DNA of 64,000 bases. Source: Caulobacteraceae bacterium. Its GTDB lineage: Bacteria; Pseudomonadota; Alphaproteobacteria; Caulobacterales; Caulobacteraceae. The stretch is taken from NCBI GenBank assembly GCA_947475845.1, contig CANJMO010000003.1, forward strand, positions 1 through 64,000. Direction: 5' to 3'. Both the position numbers and the translations under genes were made by a program. Of the stretch, positions 41,811-50,109 are shown one piece after another. The notes beneath the pieces are model-generated. The model did not search any database. It saw only the letters and a list, made by a program, of their open reading frames with translations, and was not told where the DNA came from. Positions within the stretch are counted from its first letter, which is position 1. The number at the start of each line of letters is the position of its first letter.

Positions 41811-42065
41811 TCAGGCCTCTTCGGACTCTTCGACTTCGGTTTCGGCGGCGGCTTTCTTCTTGGACACCGCCTTCTTGCGCGGCGCGGGGACGGCCTTGGG
41901 CTTAGCGGCCTTGCGCGCTGCGACTTCCGCGTCGATCAGCGGGATCAGCGTTTCCGCTTCCTTCTGACGAGGACCCTCGGCGCCCGCGCCGATGCGCTCT
42001 GCGTTGGCGCGCAGGCTGATCAGGGCCTTGTCGTCCATTTGCGGAATGAGATCGGCGATGCTCAT
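41811..42065 (-). CDS. Small hypothetical protein with Lys/Ala-rich tail
   Basis: This 84-residue protein has an N-terminal helical part (MSIADLIPQMDDKALISLRA, then NAERIGAGAEGPRQKEAETL) and a histone-H1-like Lys/Ala/Pro tail (PAPRKKAVSKKKAAAETE). AGGAGG precedes the ATG at 42065, so the upstream extension is rejected. The tail suggests nucleic-acid binding. Function unknown. Confidence 0.68.
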   Translation of the reverse strand: MSIADLIPQMDDKALISLRANAERIGAGAEGPRQKEAETLIPLIDAEVAARKAAKPKAVPAPRKKAVSKKKAAAETEVEESEEA

Positions 42066-42333
42066 GGCGCGCCTCCTGTTTGATTTCGGCTGAGGCCGCC
42101 GGGATGGGGCTGTCATAGGCCCATAGCCGTCCGAAGTCAGCCTAAACCGACCGAAACCGACGACGGACGGCAACAAAAGCGACTGTCGCCTGCCCTATTG
42201 TGGTCGCGGCGCGTGGGCATATCTTCATGGCCAAGCTTGCTCGGCCTCCCGTCAGGGATCGCCGGCTAGGCGTGAACGTTCTGGCATCTTGACCGAGCCC
42301 CACGCAGGGGCCGCCTCAAGCCTGGAGGTAGCA

Positions 42334-43032
42334 GTGAGTACATCGATGAAGATTCGCGCCCTGGCCGCGTCCGTCCTTTCCGGCCTGCTGGCCGTCAGCG
42401 TGACCGCGCCGGCATTCGCCCAACCGGGCTACGGCCCGCCTCCTCCGCCTCCTCCGCCTCCTCCGCCTCCGGGCTATCAGCAGGGGTATCCCGATCAGGG
42501 ATACCAGCAGGGCTACCCGCCGCAAGGGTATCAGCAGCAGCAGGGCTATCCTCAGCAGGGTTATCAGGACCCGGCGATGAACCCTCCCGCCGGCTACAGC
42601 GCCGACGACGCTCGCCGCGACGCCTCCGAACAGGCGCGCCAGCAGGACCGCGAATACGCCGCCCGAGCCGAGGCCTGGGCCCAGGCCAACTGCATGCGCG
42701 CCGAAGCCAACCGGTCGACCGGCGGCGCGATCATCGGCGGGATCCTCGGCGCGGTGATCGGATCGAACCTTGGCTCAGGCGGCGGACGCACGGGCGGGGC
42801 CATCATCGGCGGCGCGGCGGGAGCGGCGCTGGGCGCCAATGTGGCCAAGAATTCGGAATCGGCCTGCCCGCAAGGCTATGCCCTACGTCCGGGGGCTCCG
42901 CCCTTCGCGCCGCCGACGGTCGTCGTCTACGACGCCCCCACCTGGTACAATCCGTGGATTTGGTACGACGGCCGCTACATGTACCGGCCCTATCCCTACC
43001 ACCGCTACTATCGCGAGCACTTCCGCCGCTAG
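42334..43032 (+). CDS. Exported glycine-zipper protein with polyproline/YQQGYP repeats
   Basis: This 232-residue envelope protein starts at GTG 42334 because GGAGG lies 5 bases before it; the ATG at 42346 is too far from that site. Signal peptide to AFAQ, then a 12-Pro run, Gln/Tyr/Gly repeats (GYQQGYP type, about 45-80), a charged helix, and a glycine zipper (GGAIIGGILGAVIGSNLG and a second copy GGAIIGGAAGAALGANVA). The tail is Tyr/Arg/His-rich. Glycine-zipper proteins insert in or attach to the outer membrane; a structural or stress role is likely but unproven. Confidence 0.75.
   Translation: MSTSMKIRALAASVLSGLLAVSVTAPAFAQPGYGPPPPPPPPPPPPGYQQGYPDQGYQQGYPPQGYQQQQGYPQQGYQDPAMNPPAGYSADDARRDASEQARQQDREYAARAEAWAQANCMRAEANRSTGGAIIGGILGAVIGSNLGSGGGRTGGAIIGGAAGAALGANVAKNSESACPQGYALRPGAPPFAPPTVVVYDAPTWYNPWIWYDGRYMYRPYPYHRYYREHFRR
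42437..42470 (+). repeat. 9-bp tandem repeats encoding polyproline
   Basis: CCGCCTCCT repeats about four times in a row and encodes the proline run of the glycine-zipper protein. Such a tract is prone to slippage in multiples of three codons, so length variation between strains would keep the frame. Confidence 0.8.
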
Positions 43033-44058
43033 CTAGGCTGCGCTGGTCCTTGCCTCTTTCAGGGACCGGCGGCCTTCCACGAACTGCCAGGACAGCAGCA
43101 CCGGCACGCCGATGGCCACGTCGCGCGCCCGCTTGAGCAGGGAAAGCGCCAGCGCCGCCTCAGCCGGCAGGCCGAACAGCGGACCGAGCAGGGCGTAGAC
43201 GCCTTCCTGCACACCCAGTCCCGAGGGCACCACAAAGGCGGCGTTGCGCGCGGCGAACAGCAGGGACTCGATGGCCACCACCGACAGGAACGGCAGCGGG
43301 TGGCCCATCAACAACAGGATCAGCCAGGTGCCCGCCGCCGCGCCGAACCAGGCGAAGATATGCAGGACCAAGCTCCAGGCGAGGCGCGCGGGCTTGCCGT
43401 AGGCCTCCTCAATCACGCGGGTCATTTCCGAGGTGTGCTCGGCGGCTGACGGCGCCAGGCGCTGCACAAACTTGCCCAGGCCCTCCAGGCCCTTGCGCTG
43501 GGTGAAGATGAAGCTGCAGACGATGGCGAGGCCGACGCCGACGCTGCCGACGATGGGCAGCAATAGCTTGCTCTGTCCCTCTCCGCCGAAGCCGAGGTGC
43601 GCGGCCAGAAGAGCGATGCCGATCAGGGTGTAGATGATCTGGGCCACCATTTCGACGGTAACATCGACGATGTTGGAGCCGAACGACGAGCCGCCGGAAA
43701 CGCCGCCCAGCACGGCGCAGCGGGCCGAGATCACCAGGCCGCCGACCTGGGAAAAGGGCAGGACGTCGGACGCCGCCTCGCGGGCGATGCGGCCCCACAT
43801 GAACACTGGGGAGCGGCGCAGCGTCTCGCCTGGCGCCACAACCCACCAGGCCAGGCCGAGCGGTGCGAACAGGATCACCTGGGCGGCGATCACCTCCAGG
43901 AAACCGATAACGCCAATCGGCGCCACGGCGGCGAGCACCTTGCCGGCATTGAAGTAGGCGATCACCCCGGTGGCGATGAACAGGCCAATCACCGCGGCGA
44001 TGACGGCGGTGGTCTTGGCCTTCGAACGGGACGGCTTGGCGCCGGTAACTTCGCTCAC
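43033..44058 (-). CDS. hpnL: HpnL-like membrane protein (hopanoid locus)
   Basis: This inner-membrane protein of about 341 residues has eight or so helices and the UPF0104/lysylphosphatidylglycerol synthetase TM-like fold. Features are ASDVLPFSQVGGLVISARCA, GSNIVDVTVEMVAQIIYTLI and FAARNAAFVVPSGLGVQEG, as in the HpnL family found in hopanoid clusters. GTG 44058 overlaps the hpnI stop (GTGA), so I prefer it to an ATG at 44109 inside hpnI. The role is unproven, possibly hopanoid transport. Confidence 0.85.
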   Translation of the reverse strand: MSEVTGAKPSRSKAKTTAVIAAVIGLFIATGVIAYFNAGKVLAAVAPIGVIGFLEVIAAQVILFAPLGLAWWVVAPGETLRRSPVFMWGRIAREAASDVLPFSQVGGLVISARCAVLGGVSGGSSFGSNIVDVTVEMVAQIIYTLIGIALLAAHLGFGGEGQSKLLLPIVGSVGVGLAIVCSFIFTQRKGLEGLGKFVQRLAPSAAEHTSEMTRVIEEAYGKPARLAWSLVLHIFAWFGAAAGTWLILLLMGHPLPFLSVVAIESLLFAARNAAFVVPSGLGVQEGVYALLGPLFGLPAEAALALSLLKRARDVAIGVPVLLSWQFVEGRRSLKEARTSAA

Positions 44059-45191
44059 TGGGACGCCATCGCTCCGTCGGACTTCAAGCGCAGGCGATTG
44101 CCGCGCCACTCGATGCGGTTGCCCGCGAAGGCAGCGAGGTACACGGCAAAGGACAACAAGTCACGAAGCGCGAACAACCATACCACGCTCTTGTCCGCCC
44201 GCATCAGGGCACACAGGACCACGCACTGCAGCAGGCGTGAGGCTGCCAGGACCGCCAGGGCGGCCAGCGCCCAAGGCGCGAATCCGGTCAGGGCCGCGCC
44301 GATCAGAGCCAGCGGCAAGACATGGGTGATGGCGCTGCCGATATAGCCGCCGGGATTGAGCAGGCGGATGGTGCGGGCCCAGCGCAGTTCGTGGCTCCAG
44401 ACTTCGCTCAGGCTCCGCTCGGGAAAGAGGTGATCGATCAGCATCGGCGGGCAGGCGATGCCGAGGCCCTGCTCGCGCACCATGCGACCCAGCTCGAAGT
44501 CGTCGGCCAGCACGTCCTTCAGCCTCTCGAAACCGCCGGCCGCGGCCAGCACATCGGCGCGCACCGCCATGGTCGGGCCCAGCACCGGATGGGCGCCCAG
44601 CGCCTGGCCGACCACCACGCTGCAGGCGAAGCGGGCGTTGATGTCAAGGCCCGCGATGCGCGACCAGACATTGCCTGCCGGCCGGCCCCGATAGAGGCCG
44701 TAGACCAGGCCCACCCCGGGCGCCTCCAGAGCCGCGACCAGGGCCGATAGGCCCTCGGGCGGCAGGCGGACGTCGCTGTCGCTGATGACGACGATGTCGC
44801 CGCGGAGCTGGCCGGACATGTTGATCAGGTTGCCGAGCTTGCGGTTGGTCCCATGCAGGGTGGGATCAGCAACCACGGCGATATCGCGATGCGGGTAGGC
44901 GGCCTGCAGGCGACGGGCGGCGGCGATGGCCGGATCGGCCTCGCTGTCGGCGCCGAGGATGATCTGCACCGCGCCGACGTAGTCCTGGGCGCACAGGCTC
45001 TCGAGGTTTGCATCGCCATCAGGCTCGGCGCCCTTCATGGGTCGCAGGATGGTGACCGCCGGGGCGCCGACGGGCGCGGCCGGCGCCCCGCGCAGGAACC
45101 GCCAGGTAGCCCAGGTCGCCAGGACGCTATAGCCCGCACCGCAGAGCGACAGGGCCAGCACAACCATCCCGGCGATCGCGATCGGACTCAC
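44055..45191 (-). CDS. hpnI: HpnI-type glycosyltransferase (hopanoid side chain)
   Basis: This 378-residue GT2 family enzyme has one N-terminal and several C-terminal membrane helices. Catalytic motifs are VVISDSDVRLP, VLADDFELGRM and SHELRWARTIR. The sequence resembles ceramide glucosyltransferase, as HpnI does. In the hopanoid pathway HpnI adds N-acetylglucosamine to bacteriohopanetetrol. Identification is helped by hpnL (overlapping) and hpnJ nearby. The deacetylase HpnK, which would act next, is not in the window. Confidence 0.87.
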   Translation of the reverse strand: MSPIAIAGMVVLALSLCGAGYSVLATWATWRFLRGAPAAPVGAPAVTILRPMKGAEPDGDANLESLCAQDYVGAVQIILGADSEADPAIAAARRLQAAYPHRDIAVVADPTLHGTNRKLGNLINMSGQLRGDIVVISDSDVRLPPEGLSALVAALEAPGVGLVYGLYRGRPAGNVWSRIAGLDINARFACSVVVGQALGAHPVLGPTMAVRADVLAAAGGFERLKDVLADDFELGRMVREQGLGIACPPMLIDHLFPERSLSEVWSHELRWARTIRLLNPGGYIGSAITHVLPLALIGAALTGFAPWALAALAVLAASRLLQCVVLCALMRADKSVVWLFALRDLLSFAVYLAAFAGNRIEWRGNRLRLKSDGAMASQ

Positions 45192-45277
45192 CCTTGCCGC
45201 CCTTTCCTCGTCTGGCGTCCTTCATAGACGCGCCGGACGGGCTGGACACCCCCGCCGGTCCATGACTTTAGGGATTC

Positions 45278-45802
45278 ATGACGCTTCGCCCCGCCGCACC
45301 CGCCGACCTGCCCGCCGTCGTCACCCTGGTCAATGCCGCCTACCGCGGAGCGGGGGCGCAAGCGGGCTGGACCACCGAGGCCGCCTATATCGATGGACCG
45401 AGGATCAATCTTGGTCTCCTGCAAGCCGATCTCGACGCGCAGCCGCAGGCGATGTTGCTGGTGTGGCGTGAGATTCCGGAAGGCGAAATCCTCGGCTGTG
45501 TGTGGCTGGAGCCGGCGGCTGAGGAGGCATGGTATCTGGGCATGCTGACAGTCAGGCCGGAGCTGCAGGCGAGCGGACTCGGGAGACGCATCCTTGAGGG
45601 CGCGCAAACCGCCGCGGCGAAAGCCGGCGCCCGACGCCTGCGCATGACCGTGGTCAACATCAGGGAAAGCCTGATCGCCTGGTATCAGAGGCGCGGGTAC
45701 ACTCTGACAGAGGAGCGGCGGCCGTTCCCGTACGCCGACAACCGCTTCGGCAAGCCGAGGCGCGACGACCTGGAATTCGTGGTGCTGGAGAAGGCGCTCT
45801 AA
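45278..45802 (+). CDS. GNAT family N-acetyltransferase
   Basis: This 174-residue acetyltransferase shows TLRPAAPADLPAVVTLVNAA at the start, AWYLGMLTVRPELQASGLGR (acetyl-CoA binding motif A, Q-x-x-G-x-G form) and SLIAWYQRRGYTLTEERRPF. It sits on the opposite strand between hpnI and hpnJ, interrupting what is usually a continuous hpn operon. Its stop overlaps that of hpnJ (CTAA). Substrate unknown; a link to hopanoid amino groups would be speculation. Confidence 0.85.
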   Translation: MTLRPAAPADLPAVVTLVNAAYRGAGAQAGWTTEAAYIDGPRINLGLLQADLDAQPQAMLLVWREIPEGEILGCVWLEPAAEEAWYLGMLTVRPELQASGLGRRILEGAQTAAAKAGARRLRMTVVNIRESLIAWYQRRGYTLTEERRPFPYADNRFGKPRRDDLEFVVLEKAL

Positions 45803-47232
45803 GCCGCGACGACTTCCTTGCGTTCCTTGAGGAACTTGAAGAACTCCTGCCCCTCGCGCAGACGGCGCTTCATCATATCGAAGTCCCGGGCCATCTCGTT
45901 GACGATGGCCATGATCTTGCGCGGGCGGAAGTAGAAGCGGCGGTAGAACTCCTCGACCGAGGCGTGGATGTCGCCGTGGCTGAGGTGCGGATAGTGCAGC
46001 GGCGCGATCTGGATGCCGTCGTCGGTGACCAGTTCGGCGTGTTCGGCGTCGAGCCAGCCGTTCTCAACCGCCTGATTATACAGGAAGGTGCCGGGATAGG
46101 GCGCGGCCAGGGACACCTGGATGGTGTGCGGATTGACCTTGCAGGCCCAGTCGATGGTTTCCTGAATGGTTTCCTTGGTCTCGCCCGGCAAGCCGGCGAT
46201 GAAGGTGCCGTGAATCTTGATGCCGAGATCGTGGCAGTCGCGGGTGAAGCGCTCGGCGACTTCGACGCGCATGCCTTTCTTGATGTTGAACAGGATCTGC
46301 TGGTTGCCGCTTTCGTAGCCCACCAGCAGCAGGCGCAGGCCGTTCTTGGCGAACTTCTCAAGGCTCTTGCGCGGCACATTGGCCTTGGCGTTGCACGACC
46401 AGGTGACGCCCATCTTGCCGAGGCCCTCGGCGATCAGCTCGGCGCGGGGCAGGTCGTCGGTGAAGGTGTCGTCATCGAACATGAACTCCTTCACCTGCGG
46501 GAAGCGGCGCTTGGCGTCGGCGATTTCGTCGAGCACCGACTGCACCGAACGGGTGCGGTAGTTGTGGCCGCCGACGGTCTGGGGCCACAGGCAGAAGGTG
46601 CAGTGCGATTTGCAGCCGCGGCCGGTGTAGACCGACAGATAGGGGTGCTTCAGGTAGCCGATGAAGTAGTCCTCGATCCGCAGATCGCGCTCATAGACCG
46701 GCACCACCGACGGCAGGCTGTCCATGGCGTGCAGGATCGGGCGGTCGATGTTGTGGTGGATGACGCCGGCCGCATCGCGGTAGCTGAGGCCGAGGATGGT
46801 TTCCCAGGGCTTCTCTTCGGCCACTTCCAGACAGGTGAAGTCGAACTCGTTGCGGCAGACGAAGTCGAGGCCAGGCGCGTCTTCAAGGCTCTTGTCCGAC
46901 TGCACGGCGACCTTGGCCCCGATCATGCCGATCTTCAGCTTGGGGTTGGCCGCCTTGAGCGCCTCGGCGCACTTCACGTCGCTGGCGAAGGACGGGACGG
47001 AGGTGTGGATGACCACCAGGTCGAAATCGCCTGCCTGGGCGGTGACGTCGGCCAGGGTAATGTCGGCCGGCGGGGCGTCGATCAGCTTGGAGCCGGGAAT
47101 CAGGGCAGCCGGCTGGGCCAGCCAGGTGGGGAACCAGAACGACCGGATTTCCCGCTTGGCCTGATAGCGCGAACCGGCGCCGCCATCGAAGCCGTCGAAG
47201 GAAGGAGCCTGGAGGAAGAGGGTCCGGAGCAT
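45799..47232 (-). CDS. hpnJ: Hopanoid radical SAM protein HpnJ
   Basis: This 477-residue radical SAM enzyme has an N-terminal B12-binding-like domain (VVIHTSVPSFASDVKCAEAL), the cluster motif GRGCKSHCTFCLWPQ (CxxxCxxC), and GIKIHGTFIAGLPGETKETI. MLRTLFLQAPSFDGFDGGAG and IRSFWFPTWLAQPAALIPGS at the N-terminus are typical of HpnJ, which acts in cyclitol ether formation on bacteriohopanetetrol. ATG 47232 is chosen from this N-terminus. The gene is read toward hpnI but separated from it by the opposite-strand GNAT gene. Confidence 0.9.
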   Translation of the reverse strand: MLRTLFLQAPSFDGFDGGAGSRYQAKREIRSFWFPTWLAQPAALIPGSKLIDAPPADITLADVTAQAGDFDLVVIHTSVPSFASDVKCAEALKAANPKLKIGMIGAKVAVQSDKSLEDAPGLDFVCRNEFDFTCLEVAEEKPWETILGLSYRDAAGVIHHNIDRPILHAMDSLPSVVPVYERDLRIEDYFIGYLKHPYLSVYTGRGCKSHCTFCLWPQTVGGHNYRTRSVQSVLDEIADAKRRFPQVKEFMFDDDTFTDDLPRAELIAEGLGKMGVTWSCNAKANVPRKSLEKFAKNGLRLLLVGYESGNQQILFNIKKGMRVEVAERFTRDCHDLGIKIHGTFIAGLPGETKETIQETIDWACKVNPHTIQVSLAAPYPGTFLYNQAVENGWLDAEHAELVTDDGIQIAPLHYPHLSHGDIHASVEEFYRRFYFRPRKIMAIVNEMARDFDMMKRRLREGQEFFKFLKERKEVVAA

Positions 47233-47366
47233 GGGAATCCTATATCCGAGTGGCGCGGTGCGACGCACGGGCCGACGAAACAGAGACCGTCATATAGCTG
47301 GACAGCGCGAAAGCCGCCATGCGTCACGCGCCAATCGCGTGAGTTGATGCACAAAAGACGCGCACA

Positions 47367-48356
47367 TCAGGCCGAAGCCAGCGGCAGGCGCAGAACGAAG
47401 GCCGCTCCGCCGCCCGGACGGTCCTCCACCGACACCGTCCCCTGATGCCGCTCGGCGATCCGTGAGACGATCGAGAGACCGAGGCCCGCCCCTGCTCCCG
47501 CCTGCGATGATGTGCGGCGGCGGCGCCAGAAACGGCGGAACAGCAGTTCGCGCTGATCGGCGGGAACGCCCGGCCCGCGGTCCAGCACCCGCACCACGCC
47601 CTCGGCGTCCAGTTCGATATGGACCGCGCTGCCGCTCGGCGCGTGAGCGATGGCGTTCTCCACCAGATTGCGCACCGCCTGAAACAGGGGCGCGATCTCC
47701 TGCGGCATGCCGATCACCGGCAAGCGCACGTCGATACGGCTGGGGGTGATCGCCTCGGCCAGCTTGGAGGCGCGCAAAACGGGGGCCAGGGCTCGGCGCA
47801 CGATGATCACGTCAACCGCCAGCAGCACCAGCAGCAACACCACGCTCAGCCAGCCGACCTGCGGCAGGAAGCGGGCCAGGACATCGTCCAGCACCACGTC
47901 GGGATATTCAAGGTTTTCGCCGATCTGGATCCAGATGCGCCGGCCGGCGACGGTTTCGGGGAAGCTGGCGCCGGAATAGACGCCCTCCTTCAGCCGCAGC
48001 TTGAAGATACGCGGCCCCTTGTCGCCGGGCGCCGGCAGGGGCGCCAGGGCCACTCTGCCGGGCTGAGACGAGATCAGGGACTGGCCCACCGCATCGACCA
48101 CGGCGAAATCGAAGCCGGAATTATCGGCGCCATAGCGGTTGCGCAGCCGCTGCGGCAGAATCGGCGCGGATCCGGACAGGTTCAGGGCCCCGAGCAGCCC
48201 CTGCTCATGCTGGTGCAGGACCTTGAGCTGGTAGGAGGTCATGGTCCGGCTGAGGAACAGGAAGATCGCCACCGGCATGATCAGCGAGGTGGCGACGATC
48301 GCCAGCATCTGCAGCCAGATGATTTGGGAAAAGGTCGACCGGAAGGCCCATCTCAT
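47367..48356 (-). CDS. Histidine kinase-like protein lacking the DHp/H-box domain
   Basis: This 329-residue protein begins as a normal kinase: TM1 (IIWLQMLAIVATSLIMPVAI), a periplasmic sensor (residues about 38-165), TM2 and a HAMP-like region (RRALAPVLRASKLAEAI, then VRLPVIGMPQEIAPL). It then jumps straight to the ATPase N-box (FQAVRNLVENAIAHAPSG), followed by DRGPGVP and GAGLGLSIVSRIAERHQG. The dimerisation/phosphoacceptor helices (H-box HELRTP) are absent. About 130 residues are missing in frame near 47675-47695. ATG 48356 follows GGCGGGG. It cannot autophosphorylate in the usual way. The partner regulator is also damaged. Confidence 0.85.
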   Translation of the reverse strand: MRWAFRSTFSQIIWLQMLAIVATSLIMPVAIFLFLSRTMTSYQLKVLHQHEQGLLGALNLSGSAPILPQRLRNRYGADNSGFDFAVVDAVGQSLISSQPGRVALAPLPAPGDKGPRIFKLRLKEGVYSGASFPETVAGRRIWIQIGENLEYPDVVLDDVLARFLPQVGWLSVVLLLVLLAVDVIIVRRALAPVLRASKLAEAITPSRIDVRLPVIGMPQEIAPLFQAVRNLVENAIAHAPSGSAVHIELDAEGVVRVLDRGPGVPADQRELLFRRFWRRRRTSSQAGAGAGLGLSIVSRIAERHQGTVSVEDRPGGGAAFVLRLPLASA

Positions 48357-48368
48357 CCCCGCCAAAGC

Positions 48369-49046
48369 CTAGACCTTCTCTTCGGTGATGAAGTAGCCGA
48401 CGCCCTTGACCGTATGCACCACCGCGCGCGCGTCCAGGGCCTGCAGGTGCTTGCGCAGGCGGTGGATGGCGACCTCGATGGCGTTGGAGCCCACGGGGGA
48501 CTACAGACCGAACAGATGATCCTCCACATAGCGCCGCTGCACCACCCGTCCGACCCGGCGCATCAACAGTTCGAGCAGGTCCAGTTCACGCGCGGAGAAG
48601 TTCTCGGGCCGACCGCCCACTAACATCTGGCGCGCCTCCACGTCCAGCGACAGGTCGCCCACCTGCAGTCGCTTGCCGAGAATTTCGCCCGGGCGGCGCA
48701 GTAGGGCCTGGAGCCGCGCCACCAGCTCCTCGGTGGCGAAGGGCTTGACCAGATAGTCGTCGGCCCCGGCGCGCAGGCCATCGACCCGGTCTGCCACGCT
48801 GCCGCGCGCGGTCAGGATCAGCACCGGCACGCTTGAGCCCTTGGCGCGCAGGCGCTTGAGCAGGGAGAGGCCGTCCTCGTCCGGCAGGCCGAGGTCCAGG
48901 ATAACGGCGGCGTAGTGAGCGCTGGCCAAGACGTCCTCGGCGCTGGAGGCCGAAATCATCAGATCGGCCGCAAAGCCGTTCTTGAGCAGAGCGGAGCTCA
49001 ACAGCTCGGCCAGATCCAGATTGTCCTCGACCACCAAGAGGCGCAT
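48369..49046 (-). pseudogene. OmpR-family response regulator with in-frame amber stop
   Basis: The receiver domain (MRLLVVEDNLDLAELLSSAL; phospho-acceptor in VILDLGLPDEDG; LVKPFATEELVARL) is followed by a winged-helix domain (LDVEARQMLVGGRPENFSAR). Translation meets TAG at 48501-48503 after DHLFGL. The same frame then continues SPVGSNAIEVAIHRLRKHL and VVHTVKGVGYFITEEKV to TAG at 48369-48371, just before the kinase gene. One base change (for example CAG to TAG) explains it. The truncated product keeps the receiver but loses the recognition helix and wing. A TTG at 49064 is a less likely start than ATG 49046. Confidence 0.9.
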
Positions 49047-49161
49047 TCGACCGTCCGTTCCCAATGCCGTTAAGCGCCGGTAATCGGACCGCGCCGCTAC
49101 GGCCTAGAATTCCGAGCTTACGGCGACCTTACCCGCATCCCTTTAGGCGAACGACAAGCCT

Positions 49162-50109
49162 CTATGGCTTCAGGTCCGCGTATAGGCCATGCAGGCCGCG
49201 CACCATGGCGAAGCCGGGATCGGGCCAGTGCAGCGGGCCCTTGTTGAGGTGCGTGCGCAGGTCGGCTTGCGTCTTTGTCCCGTCGGCGAGGAAAGCCCTG
49301 ACATCGGTGCGCACGCGCTCAAGGATGTCGCGGTAGGCCACGATATCGGCGGGCGTCCCGAGCGTGCCGTGGCCCGACATCACCCGGTCGAACTTGTAGT
49401 CGGCCAGGATCGAATTAAGCCGCTCAATCCAGCCGCCGATGGAGCCGCCGGCGATGTAGTCGATCAGGGGATACTGACCGCCCCGCTCCAGGTCGCCGAT
49501 GTGGGCCAGGTCGCCGACGCAGATCACGCGGTCCTGCGGGAAATAGACCACCACGTCGCTGTTGGTATGGCCGGGGCCGTAGTGGCGGATGCGCACTTCC
49601 TTGCCGCCGAGATAGAGCCGCATCTCCCCGGTGAAGGTGACGTTGGCCGGCGCCATGCCGACGGGAGCGCCCGGCTGCTTCTTGGCCAGGATGTCCTCGC
49701 GCCCCGGGATCGACGAGATGACCTGGACGCCGTCCTTGAGGAAGCGGACGTTCGCCCCCGAGTGGTCGGCATGGTAGTGGGTGTCGATCACGAACTTGAT
49801 CGGTTTGGTCGAAACCTTCTCGCGGATGACCTTGATCAGGTCGTCGTACTGGTAGTCGTATTTCACATCGACCAGGATCAGGCCCTCGTCGGTCACCAGC
49901 ACCATCACATTGGAATTGCTGCCCGAGCCTGGGATTTGCCAGAGGTCGTCGCTCAGCTTGACCGCCGTGAACGGTGGGTAGGGCTGAGGCTTGAGATCGG
50001 TGGCCAGGACCGACATCTGATCGAGCGGCTGCGCGCGCGCGGCCGGCGCGCCGAGGCCGAGGGCCGCGGCGGCCAGGATCGCGAGCAGAGCCGGTCGCTG
50101 GCGCTTCAT
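49162..50109 (-). CDS. Exported MBL-fold metallo-hydrolase
   Basis: This 315-residue protein has a signal peptide (MKRQRPALLAILAAAALGLG to ARA) and a metallo-beta-lactamase fold with DTHYHADHSGANVRF (HxHxDH), HYGPGHTNSDVVVYFP and MSGHGTLG as zinc ligands. The family includes beta-lactamases, lactonases and quorum-quenching enzymes; the substrate is unknown. It overlaps the upstream, very similar paralogue by 4 bases (ATGA), so both are one operon from a tandem duplication. Confidence 0.88.
   Translation of the reverse strand: MKRQRPALLAILAAAALGLGAPAARAQPLDQMSVLATDLKPQPYPPFTAVKLSDDLWQIPGSGSNSNVMVLVTDEGLILVDVKYDYQYDDLIKVIREKVSTKPIKFVIDTHYHADHSGANVRFLKDGVQVISSIPGREDILAKKQPGAPVGMAPANVTFTGEMRLYLGGKEVRIRHYGPGHTNSDVVVYFPQDRVICVGDLAHIGDLERGGQYPLIDYIAGGSIGGWIERLNSILADYKFDRVMSGHGTLGTPADIVAYRDILERVRTDVRAFLADGTKTQADLRTHLNKGPLHWPDPGFAMVRGLHGLYADLKP

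Noticed and set aside
48357-48365. TTG start three codons upstream of the kinase ATG
   Set aside because: ATG 48356 is well spaced from GGCGGGG; the TTG at 48363-48365 would overlap that site.
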